A DNA stretch of 33,101 nucleotides from an uncultured Bacteroidota bacterium (GTDB taxonomy: Bacteria > Bacteroidota > Bacteroidia > Flavobacteriales > Flavobacteriaceae). Numbering within the stretch: position 1 is the first letter of the stretch; every line of letters begins with the position of its first letter. This document shows positions 1 to 9,292 of this stretch, in pieces. The stretch is taken from contig CACNDW010000013.1 in assembly GCA_902619315.1 (NCBI GenBank), positions 1 to 33,101 on the forward strand, read 5' to 3'. The translations under genes and the position numbers were made by a program. The notes below the pieces were generated by a model that did not search any database, was not told the DNA's origin, and saw only the letters and a list, made by a program, of their open reading frames with translations.

Positions 1-327
1 CAAGTCAGAGAAAGAGCTTTTCGAGGTATTTCACGAAACTATCCTTACAATGGTGAGAACAACTTGTTAGAGGCAATTTATCACGAACGCCGATTGGAGT
101 TGGCTGGTGAAGGACATCGTTTCTTTGATCTTGTAAGAACTGGAAAAGCAGAGGAAGCGTTTTCATCATATAACTCATCCATTGATGGTGAGAACTTATC
201 ATTGGAAGAAAAAACATTAAGAAAAATCAATTATACAAGTGGTAAAAACGAGGTGTTTCCCATACCTCTTGAAGAATTAAATTTAGCAAACGCAACTGAT
301 ACCTGGGGACAAAACCCTGGTTACTAG
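1..327 (+). CDS. SusD/RagB-family outer-membrane glycan-binding lipoprotein, C-terminal fragment
   Basis: The frame is open from base 1 and runs to a TAG at 325-327, so only about 108 C-terminal residues are present and the start lies upstream of the window. The sequence shows the SusD C-terminal signatures: an ERRLELAGEGHRFFDLVRTG stretch (residues about 30-49 of the fragment) and the ending FPIPLEELNLAN...WGQNPGY. SusD proteins sit on the outer surface as a lid on the TonB-dependent SusC porin and help capture oligosaccharides. A SusC gene is therefore expected just upstream. The downstream genes on the same strand suggest that the ligand is a beta-1,3-glucan, but this is inferred from context. 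Confidence 0.93.
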   Translation, partial: QVRERAFRGISRNYPYNGENNLLEAIYHERRLELAGEGHRFFDLVRTGKAEEAFSSYNSSIDGENLSLEEKTLRKINYTSGKNEVFPIPLEELNLANATDTWGQNPGY

Positions 328-399
328 TTTAAAAAATCTTTTGAAAATAATTTATGAATAATCAGAAGGAAATAGTCAATTAACTTTAAATATTTTAAA

Positions 400-1872
400 A
401 TGAACAATTATCTAAAAAAAGGAATGCTCGCTCTTCTAGGGCTATGCATCGTTTATTCGTGTAGTAAAGATGCGGATGAAGAGACACCACAAGTTTCAAA
501 TGTATCATTTACAGTTGAAGTAAGTGGAGACGGAAACGTAATTACGGTAACCCCTACTTCTACAGAGGGAACATCTTATTCTATAGATTTTGGAACATCT
601 GCCAGTGATGATATTTTAACCACAGCAGGACCTGGCGTATCATATACATATCCTGAAACTGTCGGAACATATACAATTGTCGTTACTGCTTCAGCGTATG
701 GATTTGATAACGGCACTGCAACACAAGAGGTTACTGTAGTTTATGTTGCACCACCGCCTTCCCCTTTAGAAGGAAGATGGGTACTATTACATGAGGGTGG
801 AGCTCTTGGAGTTGGACCATCATCAACTGATTTTTCATGGTGGTCTAATGCGCTTGGTGATGTTGTAAAAAGAGATTGTCTTTTTGATGACGTATATGTA
901 TTTAACGCAGACGGATCTTTTCAAAATATCCCAGGTGAAACAACATGGGTAGAGCCTGGATTCGGTAACGATCCTGAAGGTTGTGCTGCTCCCATAGCTC
1001 CTTGGAATGGTTCCAATAGCTCAGCTACTTGGGAGTATGATGAAGACGCCAAAACAATTAGAATATCTGGTGCAGGGGCATACCTAGGGTTGTTCAAAAT
1101 AGGCGAATCTGTTGAACATGCTTCTGGTGCAACTGCTGACGAGAGTATAACTTATACTGATGTTTCTATTTCGGAAGATGGAAATACCTTGACTGTCATA
1201 AAGGTCATTGCTGACGGTGGTGTATTTTGGAGGTTTAAAATGGCTAAAGAAGGCTCTTCTGGAGCAGAGCTTCCTCAAACAGATACAGATGGTGATGGGA
1301 TCATTGATGCCTTAGATGCATGTCCAACAGTTTCAGGTACAGGTGACGGATGTCCAGTAGTTACAGCTCCTGAAGATGCTCCAGCAACTCCAACTGCTGA
1401 TGCTTCAACTGTAACCTCAATTTTCAGTGACGCATATACTGATATTGCTTCAACATTTGCGCCAAACTGGGGACAATCAACTATTTCAACAGAAGAGACA
1501 ATTGCAGGGAATGCGGTAAAAAAACTAGTTAACTTCAACTTTGTTGGAATTGATAATGTTGGTGGAGATGCTGCAGGAAGAATATCTATTGCTGCTGTAA
1601 CACATGTAACATTTGATTACTGGACACCAAATGGTTCTACTCTTAAATTTAAATTAGTAGACTATGGATCTGATGGTGAGTGGGAAGCTGCTACCAACAT
1701 AGAACAAATGGTAACTGTAACTGAAGCTGCTCCAACCGAAACTTGGACCAATGTTGTTATACCAATTAGTGATTTCAATACTCTATCTGCCGATGGTAAA
1801 ATTGGACAGATTATTTTTGATGGAGGAGATGGAACACAAACATTCTATATTGACAACATTTACTTTTATTAA
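400..1872 (+). CDS. Multidomain surface glycan-binding lipoprotein (PKD-like domain, beta-rich domain, TSP3 motif, CBM-like C-terminus)
   Basis: This 490-residue protein begins with a lipoprotein signal; the acylated Cys is probably C21 (VYSC), with C16 as an alternative. Residues about 30-115 resemble a PKD/Ig-like repeat. Residues about 122-285 start with LEGRWVLLHEGG and look like a lipocalin-like beta-barrel or other beta-rich module. Residues about 293-318 carry a calcium-binding thrombospondin-type-3 motif (DTDGDGIIDALDACP). Residues about 322-490 form a Gly/Thr-rich beta-sandwich ending FYIDNIYFY, like the CBM-type tails of flavobacterial glucanases. No catalytic motif is visible. Its place directly after SusD, 72 bases on, is the usual place of a SusE/SusF-like or SGBP protein. 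Binding of beta-1,3-glucan is inferred from the neighbours. A strong terminator follows. Confidence 0.8.
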   Translation: MNNYLKKGMLALLGLCIVYSCSKDADEETPQVSNVSFTVEVSGDGNVITVTPTSTEGTSYSIDFGTSASDDILTTAGPGVSYTYPETVGTYTIVVTASAYGFDNGTATQEVTVVYVAPPPSPLEGRWVLLHEGGALGVGPSSTDFSWWSNALGDVVKRDCLFDDVYVFNADGSFQNIPGETTWVEPGFGNDPEGCAAPIAPWNGSNSSATWEYDEDAKTIRISGAGAYLGLFKIGESVEHASGATADESITYTDVSISEDGNTLTVIKVIADGGVFWRFKMAKEGSSGAELPQTDTDGDGIIDALDACPTVSGTGDGCPVVTAPEDAPATPTADASTVTSIFSDAYTDIASTFAPNWGQSTISTEETIAGNAVKKLVNFNFVGIDNVGGDAAGRISIAAVTHVTFDYWTPNGSTLKFKLVDYGSDGEWEAATNIEQMVTVTEAAPTETWTNVVIPISDFNTLSADGKIGQIIFDGGDGTQTFYIDNIYFY

Positions 1873-1884
1873 TTAAATATCTTG

Positions 1885-1916
1885 AAACCCCACACTATAC
1901 TGTGTGGGGTTTTTTT
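1885..1916 (+). terminator. Strong intrinsic terminator inside the polysaccharide locus
   Basis: A 9-bp perfect stem (ACCCCACAC / GTGTGGGGT, arms 1887-1895 and 1902-1910) with a 6-base loop is followed by a run of T to 1916; A-T pairs can extend the stem outward. It sits 12 bases after the glycan-binding lipoprotein stop. It should separate the SusCD-lipoprotein transcript from the enzymes downstream, or attenuate read-through into them. Confidence 0.9.
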
Positions 1917-2001
1917 AAAACTAATTAAAAACAATTAAAATAGAAATTACATTGGATTTAATTTTTTGATGGTATCACAGACAATCACCTCACTACATTG
2001 A

Positions 2002-3006
2002 ATGGAAAATATCAACCTAACATTTAAAAGTATCTGTCTTTTTTTCTTTTTCACATCTTGTGTCAAAGATCAAGATATCCCTTACGTGGGAGAACTTATT
2101 GAAAAAATTGTAGCTGATTCTAAAAGCCCAGTTGATGGAAGCCCTTCCATAGAGGACTTATCTAACGCTGGAATACAAAACTTGATTGGGGACCAAAATA
2201 AATATAAAGTGGCTATTGCTAACGCCTCTCCTGAACCAACTACATTAACTGAAATGCAACAAATTATAAATGATGTAAATGGAGATAGAGCATATCTGGG
2301 CAATACAAAACTTGTTTGGTCAGATGAATTTGATTCAGAAGGTAGCCCACTAGATTCGAAATGGGATTATGATATTGGAACAAACAATGGTTGGGGAAAT
2401 GGAGAATCACAGTACTATACAACATTGGAAGATAATGTAAAAGTTGAGGATGGATTACTAATTATAACAGCAAAGAAAGAAAATTTTGAAGGGGCTAATT
2501 ATACCTCTGCTCGATTAAAATCTCAGGGTAGATACAGTTTTACCTATGGAAAAGTTGAAATTAGGGCTAAACTTCCTTCTGCTGCTGGCACATGGCCTGC
2601 ATTATGGATGCTAGGTTCAAATATTACCTCTGTGGGTTGGCCAAAGTGTGGAGAAATAGATATTATGGAGCAAAAGGGCTGGGATAAAAGTAAGGTTTCT
2701 GCTGCACTTCATAATCAATCAAGCTCGGGAAATACAATACACTTTAAAGAAGTTGATGTCCCAACTTCAGTTAGTGAGTTTCACATTTACGCTGTAAACT
2801 GGACTCCTGTTGAAATCACCTTTTCTGTTGATGGGATCGAGTATTTCACATATAACCCTGAAGACAAAACCGAGCTAAATTGGCCTTATGATAAACCTCA
2901 ATTTATAATTTTAAATGTGGCGATGGGTGGTGATCTAGGAGGTGAAATTCCATCAGATTTCAATGAAAGTTCTATGCAAATTGATTATGTAAGGGTATAC
3001 CGTTAA
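2002..3006 (+). CDS. GH16 laminarinase-type endo-beta-1,3-glucanase, lipoprotein
   Basis: This 334-residue lipoprotein has a short hydrophobic signal ending in TSC, giving acylated C20. The GH16 catalytic domain spans about residues 95-334 and begins LVWSDEFDSEG. The active-site motif is clear: E218-I-D220-I-M-E223, with E218 the expected nucleophile and E223 the acid/base. The Met inside the motif (EIDIME) is the form found in laminarinases. Nearby signatures are the TWPALWMLG stretch and the closing MQIDYVRVYR. The N-terminal 75 residues before the domain resemble no module I know and may be a linker. It would cut laminarin at the cell surface and feed oligosaccharides to SusCD. Its upstream gap holds a terminator, so it probably has its own promoter. 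Confidence 0.93.
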   Translation: MENINLTFKSICLFFFFTSCVKDQDIPYVGELIEKIVADSKSPVDGSPSIEDLSNAGIQNLIGDQNKYKVAIANASPEPTTLTEMQQIINDVNGDRAYLGNTKLVWSDEFDSEGSPLDSKWDYDIGTNNGWGNGESQYYTTLEDNVKVEDGLLIITAKKENFEGANYTSARLKSQGRYSFTYGKVEIRAKLPSAAGTWPALWMLGSNITSVGWPKCGEIDIMEQKGWDKSKVSAALHNQSSSGNTIHFKEVDVPTSVSEFHIYAVNWTPVEITFSVDGIEYFTYNPEDKTELNWPYDKPQFIILNVAMGGDLGGEIPSDFNESSMQIDYVRVYR

Positions 3007-3257
3007 AAAACATACGGATTTAACGACTTATAAAATCTTCTTGCCTTATGAACAAATAAAGGCACTTCAAGACTGGAGTATTAGCCTTGAGGATATGTGT
3101 GTGAAAATTTTATAAGGAAGAATTTTTCTTCCAGAGATAATAACTTTAAAACAATCATTTAAGACCAAGTCTAGTTTAGATCAGGTCGATACAGAAGATC
3201 TATGGTGTCAGTGATTTGATTACTCTAACTGATCCGATTTAAAAAAATATTAGTTGA

Positions 3258-6200
3258 ATGATCAACTTAGAAGAAATAAAATTTATTGAAAATTATAAGG
3301 TACATCCAAATAAAATTATAAAAGGAGAGGAAGTACTAATAGCGGGAGAAAACTTTCAAAAAATCTCCAATGTGGATAGAATGCGCCCTTTTTTTATGAG
3401 CTTGGTCAGCAACTCTAACCATTGGCTTTTCATTTCGTCTTCGGGTGGCCTTACCGCAGGAAGAAAACATAGCAGTAATGCATTGTTTCCATATTACACG
3501 GATGATAAAATCGTTGAATCGGCAGAGAATTCAGGTAGTAAAACCATATTTATAGTTTCAAAGGGCGGTGCTAACTATCTATGGGAACCATTTTCCATAA
3601 GACATGAAGGACTATTTAAAACTTCTAGAAACCTTTATAAAAACAACTTGGGGAACAAAATCATTTTTGAAGAAATTAATCACGATCTTGATTTGACTTT
3701 TTCATACGCATGGAAAACTAGTGATCATTTTGGTTTTGTAAGACAAGTAGAGTTGATCAGCCAAGGTCTTGAAACTATAAGTATTGATGTTCTAGATGGA
3801 ATTCAAAACCTTCTCCCTTGGGGCATCGAGGTAGACTTACAATTGGATAGTAGTAACTTAGCTGATGCTTATAAAAAGAATGAATTAGATCTTGAAACGG
3901 GCTTGGGCATCTTCTCGCTATCAGCTTTGATTGTAGACCGAGCAGAGCCAAGTGAAGCTCTAAAAGCGAATACCGTTTGGTCATCAGGGTTTGAAAATCC
4001 AAAATATCTATTGTCTTCCCTACAATTGGACAAATTCAGATCAGGGCTACCGGTTGAAAACGAATTGGATATCAGGGCTGAGAAAGGGGCTTACTTCTTA
4101 AACACGCACTTAAGACTTGAACCAAAATCTTCTAAAAAATGGACGATAGTGGCCGATGTTAGTCAGACCATTAACCAGATCAATCAGATCAGAGAGCGCT
4201 TGATCAAAAAAGAAAATTTAGTCAATGAACTCAATCAAGATATTCAGTATGGATCCGCGGAATTAATTCGTTTAGTTGCAGCAGCTGATGGATTGCAATT
4301 GACTGCCAATGGATCTAAGAATACCCGGCATTTCTCCAACACACTTTTCAATATTATGAGAGGAGGGATTTTCGATTATAACTACACCATTAATAAAGAT
4401 GATTTTTCTAAATATTTATTTGGAGCTAACAAAGAATTGCACCAAAAAAAATTAGATCTTCTTGGTCAGCTCCAGGAAGAGTTCGATTTGACTGTTCTCC
4501 AATCAATTATAAATCAAGAAACCGATAAAGACTTTATTAGACTGGCAAAAGAATACCTTCCTTTAAAATTCAGCCGAAGACATGGAGATCCCAGTCGACC
4601 TTGGAACAAGTTTTCCATTAACACCAAAAGCGAAATTGACGGATCAAAAAATCTTGACTATGAAGGAAACTGGAGGGATATTTTTCAAAACTGGGAAGCC
4701 TTGGCGCATTCATATCCTGCTTTTATCGATGGGATGATTTATAAGTTTTTAAACGCATCTACTTTTGAAGGTTACAACCCCTATAGATTAACTAAAGATG
4801 GTTTTGACTGGGAGATAATTGAGCCAAAAAACCCTTGGTCATATATCGGATATTGGGGAGACCATCAAATAATTTATTTACTCAAGTTTTTAGAATTTTC
4901 CGAAAATTATTTTCCTAACAAACTCAATGACATACTTGATCAAGATATATTTGTTTTTGCCAATGTTCCTTACAGGATTAAAACGGTGGAAAATATATTA
5001 AAAGATCCAAAAAATACTATTGATTTTGACTATGAGGCAAATGAAAATATTCAAAACCGTAAAAATCAAATCGGAGCTGATGGAGCCTTACTTCAAGATG
5101 CTCAGGGTAAGATTTATAAAGTCAATTTAATTGAGAAGATTTTGGTGAGCCTATTGGCAAAAATTTCAAACTTTATTCCTGAGGCAGGAATCTGGATGAA
5201 TACTCAACGTCCTGAGTGGAATGATGCTAATAATGCCCTGGTGGGTAATGGTGTTTCAATGGTTACCCTCTATTATCTGAGAAGATTTTTATCCTTTTTC
5301 AAAAGGTTCATTAATCAATTGGAGCAATCCGAATTTGCCATTTCTCATGAGCTATATGAATTTTTTATTCAAACGTTTCAGGCTTTTGACAATCAAAAGG
5401 CCCTACTTAAGACTGCTATATGTGATCAAGATCGTAAGAAAATCTTCTGTAGCCTGGGTAAGGCTGGAAGTAACTATCGTAATATAATTTATACCAACGG
5501 TCATTCAAATAAAAAGGAAAGAATAACCACAGAGGAATTGGATACTTTTATAACAGTTACCAATGCTTTTATTGAGCACACTATAAAAGCCAATAAAAGA
5601 AAGGATAAACTTTTCCATGCCTATAATCTGATTACTATATACGATGACCGTTTTTCGATTTCCTACCTATCCGAAATGTTAGAGGGTCAAGTTGCTGTAT
5701 TAAGTTCTGGTTTTCTTTCAGCTCAGGAGAGTGTAGAACTTTTGGACAGTCTAAGCAATAGTAGACTCTACAGAGAAGATCAAAACAGCTATATCCTCTA
5801 TCCGGATAAAGATCTGTCCATTTTTCTTCAAAAAAATAACATACCGGCAGCCAAAGTTGAAAGCAGCAAGTTTTTACAAAAGCTTATAAAAAATAACAAC
5901 GTCGATATCATTTCTAAAGATGTTAAAGGAAAATTTCATTTCAATTCAACACTTAAAAACGTTAACGCTCTTAAAAGCGCTCTGAATCAGCTTCCAAGTG
6001 AATACGAAAGTTTAGTTGTAAAAGAATCTGAATCCCTTTTTTCACTTTATGAGTCTGTTTTTAATCACAAATCCTTTACTGGAAGATCTGGAACTTTTTT
6101 TGGATATGAGGGGCTGGGCTCCATTTACTGGCACATGGTATCCAAACTCTTATTGGCCAATTATGAGGTAGTTTCAAAAGCCATTGAATTGGGTGAAGCA

Positions 6201-6722
6201 AAAAAGTGGATCGATCGATTGATAGATCATTATTATAAGATCTATAACGGAATTGGTCCAAAAAAATCCCCCGAGTTGTACGGTGCTTTTCCTACTGACC
6301 CCTATTCGCATACGCCTAGGGGAAAGGGAGTACAGCAACCCGGTATGACGGGACAAGTCAAGGAGGATCTCCTCAGCAGATCTGGAGAATTGGGTGTTAG
6401 GGTCAAAGAAGGGATTCTGAGTTTTGATCCCGAGTTACTTAGAAATGAGGAGTTTTTGGGTCATAAACAAGTATTTTATTTCATCAATATCCACCAGAAA
6501 AAAAGTGAAATACATTTGGTGCCAAAATCAATTGCTTTCACTGTTTGTCAAGTTCCCGTGGTCTATCAAAAATCTGATGAAAATGTAATTGAAGTCCATG
6601 CAAAGGATGGAAGTGTAACCCATTTGAAAGGAAAACAACTCAATTTCAAAATAAGTCAAGCAGTATTCAGAAGATCGGGTAAGTATGAAAAAATCGTTGT
6701 TTTTCTCGACTCAATAAATTAA
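3258..6722 (+). CDS. Probable beta-1,3-oligoglucan phosphorylase (GH94/GH149-like), cytoplasmic
   Basis: This 1154-residue protein has no signal peptide and is predicted cytoplasmic. The layout fits GH94-type phosphorylases: an N-terminal beta-sandwich (to about 330), a helical linker, an (alpha/alpha)6 barrel and a C-terminal beta-sheet cap. Barrel motifs seen are GYWGDHQIIYLLKFLE, with D535 the candidate general acid; RPEWNDANNAL at about 651-661; YEGLGSIYWHMVSKLL at about 951; and HTPRGKGVQQPGMTGQVKED, with Q1027-P1028-G1029 matching the phosphate-binding part of GH94. The length, the WGDH and EWND motifs and the beta-glucan neighbours point to GH149, but the family was assigned from memory and needs a profile search. 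It would split imported beta-1,3-oligoglucans with phosphate to give glucose-1-phosphate. The preceding 251-base gap (3007-3257) shows no gene and no convincing promoter. The next gene starts 1 base after its stop. Confidence 0.7.
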   Translation: MINLEEIKFIENYKVHPNKIIKGEEVLIAGENFQKISNVDRMRPFFMSLVSNSNHWLFISSSGGLTAGRKHSSNALFPYYTDDKIVESAENSGSKTIFIVSKGGANYLWEPFSIRHEGLFKTSRNLYKNNLGNKIIFEEINHDLDLTFSYAWKTSDHFGFVRQVELISQGLETISIDVLDGIQNLLPWGIEVDLQLDSSNLADAYKKNELDLETGLGIFSLSALIVDRAEPSEALKANTVWSSGFENPKYLLSSLQLDKFRSGLPVENELDIRAEKGAYFLNTHLRLEPKSSKKWTIVADVSQTINQINQIRERLIKKENLVNELNQDIQYGSAELIRLVAAADGLQLTANGSKNTRHFSNTLFNIMRGGIFDYNYTINKDDFSKYLFGANKELHQKKLDLLGQLQEEFDLTVLQSIINQETDKDFIRLAKEYLPLKFSRRHGDPSRPWNKFSINTKSEIDGSKNLDYEGNWRDIFQNWEALAHSYPAFIDGMIYKFLNASTFEGYNPYRLTKDGFDWEIIEPKNPWSYIGYWGDHQIIYLLKFLEFSENYFPNKLNDILDQDIFVFANVPYRIKTVENILKDPKNTIDFDYEANENIQNRKNQIGADGALLQDAQGKIYKVNLIEKILVSLLAKISNFIPEAGIWMNTQRPEWNDANNALVGNGVSMVTLYYLRRFLSFFKRFINQLEQSEFAISHELYEFFIQTFQAFDNQKALLKTAICDQDRKKIFCSLGKAGSNYRNIIYTNGHSNKKERITTEELDTFITVTNAFIEHTIKANKRKDKLFHAYNLITIYDDRFSISYLSEMLEGQVAVLSSGFLSAQESVELLDSLSNSRLYREDQNSYILYPDKDLSIFLQKNNIPAAKVESSKFLQKLIKNNNVDIISKDVKGKFHFNSTLKNVNALKSALNQLPSEYESLVVKESESLFSLYESVFNHKSFTGRSGTFFGYEGLGSIYWHMVSKLLLANYEVVSKAIELGEAKKWIDRLIDHYYKIYNGIGPKKSPELYGAFPTDPYSHTPRGKGVQQPGMTGQVKEDLLSRSGELGVRVKEGILSFDPELLRNEEFLGHKQVFYFINIHQKKSEIHLVPKSIAFTVCQVPVVYQKSDENVIEVHAKDGSVTHLKGKQLNFKISQAVFRRSGKYEKIVVFLDSIN

Positions 6723-6723
6723 A

Positions 6724-7758
6724 ATGAAATTAACCAAAATTATATTTTTACTAATCTCAGCTTTCCTAACAGGGTCAAGTCTTGGATGTAATCCCTCTGC
6801 CAAAAAAATATTTATAAAAGGGAGACAAATATGGGTTGACGATGCTCCTTTTTTTATTAAAGGTATATGTTATAATCCGGTTCCCAAAGGCTCTGAAAAA
6901 AGAGATTTCAACACTTTGGAAACTGATCTTAAATTGATGGTTGAGGCAGGGATTAATACACTCAGAGTATATAGTCCTATTGAAGAAAAATCTGTTTTAG
7001 ATAAAATTGAGGCGGCGGGGATCAAAGTTATCATTAGTATAGGTTACGACCAGCAAGGTTATTATGATTTGATTACCAAATCATACATCAATTATGTTGA
7101 AAAGTACAAAGATCACAATGCCATTTTGTTATGGGAATTAGGAAACGAATATAATTACCACCCCGAATGGTTTGATGGAGACATTAAAAAATGGTATGTA
7201 ATCTTAAATCAAGCCGCAAAAACCATTCATCAAATCGATAGAAATCATCCAGTTTCGTCTGCACATGGTGAGTTGCCAGATTCTTTGGCTTTTTCAATTT
7301 GCAACGATCTTGATTTATGGGGTTTAAATGTATACCGTTGGGATAACCCCAATGAGTTGTTTGAGCAATGGGAAGAATTGAGTGATAAACCTTTATATTT
7401 TTCTGAAGCGGGCAGTGACAGCTACATGACCACTGATCGTGACGGTTTTATCCAGGGCGAAAATCAAAAAGCCCAGTCAGTTGCCAACTACAAAATAGTC
7501 GATGCTGTCTTTCAGAATGCTCACTTGATCAGCGGACTGACTCTATTCTCTTTTTCTGATGAATGGTGGAAGGCAGGAAATCCTCATCAACAAGACATTG
7601 GCGGTTTCGCACCAAACAGTTCTGGAGTTCCCTATGATGGGAGTCCTAATGAAGAATATTGGGGGATTGTTGATATCGACCGGAACAAAAAAGAGTCGTT
7701 CCATGTTTTAAAGGAACAATACAAAAATTTTGATTTAAAAAAACAAACACCTCAATGA
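6724..7758 (+). CDS. Clan GH-A (TIM-barrel) glycoside hydrolase, lipoprotein
   Basis: This 344-residue lipoprotein has a signal peptide and lipobox LGC (C22). The mature part is a single TIM barrel that starts GRQIWVDDAPFFIKGICYNP. Two catalytic glutamates can be assigned: E142 in WELGNE (acid/base, strand 4) and E228 in LYFSEAG (nucleophile, strand 7), a spacing typical of retaining clan GH-A enzymes. The FIKGICYNP...NTLRVY opening is also seen in GH2 barrels and in GH5, GH17 and GH158-like beta-glucanases, so the family is left open. It begins 1 base after the phosphorylase and is 4 bases before the transporter, so the three genes form one operon. I infer a periplasmic or surface role in trimming beta-1,3- or beta-1,6-glucan. 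About 100 bases of the C-terminal region (residues 285-315, rich in G, P and N) look like a loop. Confidence 0.75.
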   Translation: MKLTKIIFLLISAFLTGSSLGCNPSAKKIFIKGRQIWVDDAPFFIKGICYNPVPKGSEKRDFNTLETDLKLMVEAGINTLRVYSPIEEKSVLDKIEAAGIKVIISIGYDQQGYYDLITKSYINYVEKYKDHNAILLWELGNEYNYHPEWFDGDIKKWYVILNQAAKTIHQIDRNHPVSSAHGELPDSLAFSICNDLDLWGLNVYRWDNPNELFEQWEELSDKPLYFSEAGSDSYMTTDRDGFIQGENQKAQSVANYKIVDAVFQNAHLISGLTLFSFSDEWWKAGNPHQQDIGGFAPNSSGVPYDGSPNEEYWGIVDIDRNKKESFHVLKEQYKNFDLKKQTPQ

Positions 7759-7762
7759 ATAT

Positions 7763-9196
7763 ATGAATGAATTGGATGAAAATACAGTGAAAAATGTGTC
7801 CATGGGCCAGAAGATAGCTTTTGGTTTTGGGATGTTAGCCAATCAAATGTTTCCTGCAGCATTACAAATATTCATGGTTATCCTTGTTCAAGATCTCGGA
7901 TTTCCCCCTTTTTTATGGGGGTTGATTTTTTTCTTGCCAAGATTTCTTGATGCTGTTACCGATCCTATTATGGGATTTATTTCGGATAACACCAAGTCGA
8001 AATGGGGTAGAAGGAGACAATACATTTTTATAGGTGCATTGATTACCGGGGCATCATTTATTGCAATGTGGCAAATGTATGAGGTAAATGGGCCGATCTA
8101 TAATTTTTGGTATTTCCTCAGCTTTTCTTTTCTCTTTTACTTGGGGATCACCATTTTTAGCGTACCATATGTTGCAATGGGTTATGAGATGAGTGGTGAT
8201 TTTCACGAACGAACCCGAATTATGGCAGTGGCTCAATGGATTGGTCAGTGGGCCTGGGTAATTGCACCATGGTTTTGGGTTATTTTTTATGATCCCGATT
8301 GGTTCGAAAGTGCTGATAAAGGGGCCAGACAAGTATCGATCTTTATCGGAGTCATTTGTACCATTTTGGCCATTATTCCAGCTATTTTTGTCAAAAGTAA
8401 ATCAACCCTCAATGATAAAAACCTGACCCCTTTAGGAGTTAAATATCTATCTCAAAATGTTGGGGATATTTTTTCCGGTTTTAAATATGTATTGAAGAAT
8501 AAACCCTTTAGAAAATTATGCATAGCTACTTTTTTAATTTTTAATTCATTTAATACTATTGCTGCCTTTTCCTTTTTTATAATTGTCTATTACTTATTCA
8601 ATGGGGATGCTTCAGAAGCTGGAATATGGCCAACACTTCATGGATGCATAGCGGCTTTGATGACCACATTTTTAGTAATTCCCGTTGTGACAAAAATGTC
8701 TGAGAATTTTGGAAAGAAAAAATCATTTATTATTACACAAGGAATTTCCATTATAGGATATATTCTTTTTTGGTTTTTATTTGTCCCTGGTAAACCTCAT
8801 TACTTCCTGTATGCTTTACCATTTTTCTCATTTGGAATAGGAGGTTTATTTACCCTGATGATGAGTATGACTGCAGATGTATGTGATTTGGATGAACTAA
8901 ACTATGGCTTACCTAGAAAAGAGGCTACATTTGGAGCTATTTATTGGCTTATGGTAAAATTTGGATATGCAATTGCAGGTCTGTTAAGCGGTTTGATCAT
9001 GTCATTGGTAGGGTTTGATCCTAATGTATCAGAGCAACCAGAAGGAGCAATTTTTTGGTTAAGAGTAGTGTATACCGTCCTTCCAATAGTGGGAACCCTT
9101 TTTGCCATCTATGTGATGCGAAACTATGAGATTTCTGAAAACAGAGCGAAAGAAATAAGAGCAAAACTCAGAGAAAGAAAATTGACTACTAAATAG
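7763..9196 (+). CDS. GPH-family (MFS) oligosaccharide:cation symporter
   Basis: This 477-residue inner-membrane protein has about 12 hydrophobic segments. The GPH signature is present near the N-terminus: LPRFLDAVTDPIMG followed by SDNTKSKWGRRR (residues about 53-76). A second family stretch, ADVCDLDELNYG (about 373-384), lies between helices 10 and 11. Members of this group (MelB, XynB-type) carry glycosides into the cytoplasm with Na+ or H+. As the last gene of the operon, 4 bases after the GH-A lipoprotein, it is the obvious route for short glucans to reach the cytoplasmic phosphorylase. Substrate is inferred from neighbours only. Confidence 0.9.
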   Translation: MNELDENTVKNVSMGQKIAFGFGMLANQMFPAALQIFMVILVQDLGFPPFLWGLIFFLPRFLDAVTDPIMGFISDNTKSKWGRRRQYIFIGALITGASFIAMWQMYEVNGPIYNFWYFLSFSFLFYLGITIFSVPYVAMGYEMSGDFHERTRIMAVAQWIGQWAWVIAPWFWVIFYDPDWFESADKGARQVSIFIGVICTILAIIPAIFVKSKSTLNDKNLTPLGVKYLSQNVGDIFSGFKYVLKNKPFRKLCIATFLIFNSFNTIAAFSFFIIVYYLFNGDASEAGIWPTLHGCIAALMTTFLVIPVVTKMSENFGKKKSFIITQGISIIGYILFWFLFVPGKPHYFLYALPFFSFGIGGLFTLMMSMTADVCDLDELNYGLPRKEATFGAIYWLMVKFGYAIAGLLSGLIMSLVGFDPNVSEQPEGAIFWLRVVYTVLPIVGTLFAIYVMRNYEISENRAKEIRAKLRERKLTTK

Positions 9197-9292
9197 TTTT
9201 GTCTTCGGTTCAATGAGCTTAAACTTTTTTATTTTGGGACAATTATTTTTACACATCAAAGAAAAGTACTGGGAGAAAAATACAGAAAATTA

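Noticed and set aside
3116..3132. Hairpin GGAAGAA-TTT-TTCTTCC after the GH16 gene
   Set aside because: The stem is perfect but short and AT-rich in the middle, with a 3-base loop and no T tract, so I do not call a terminator.
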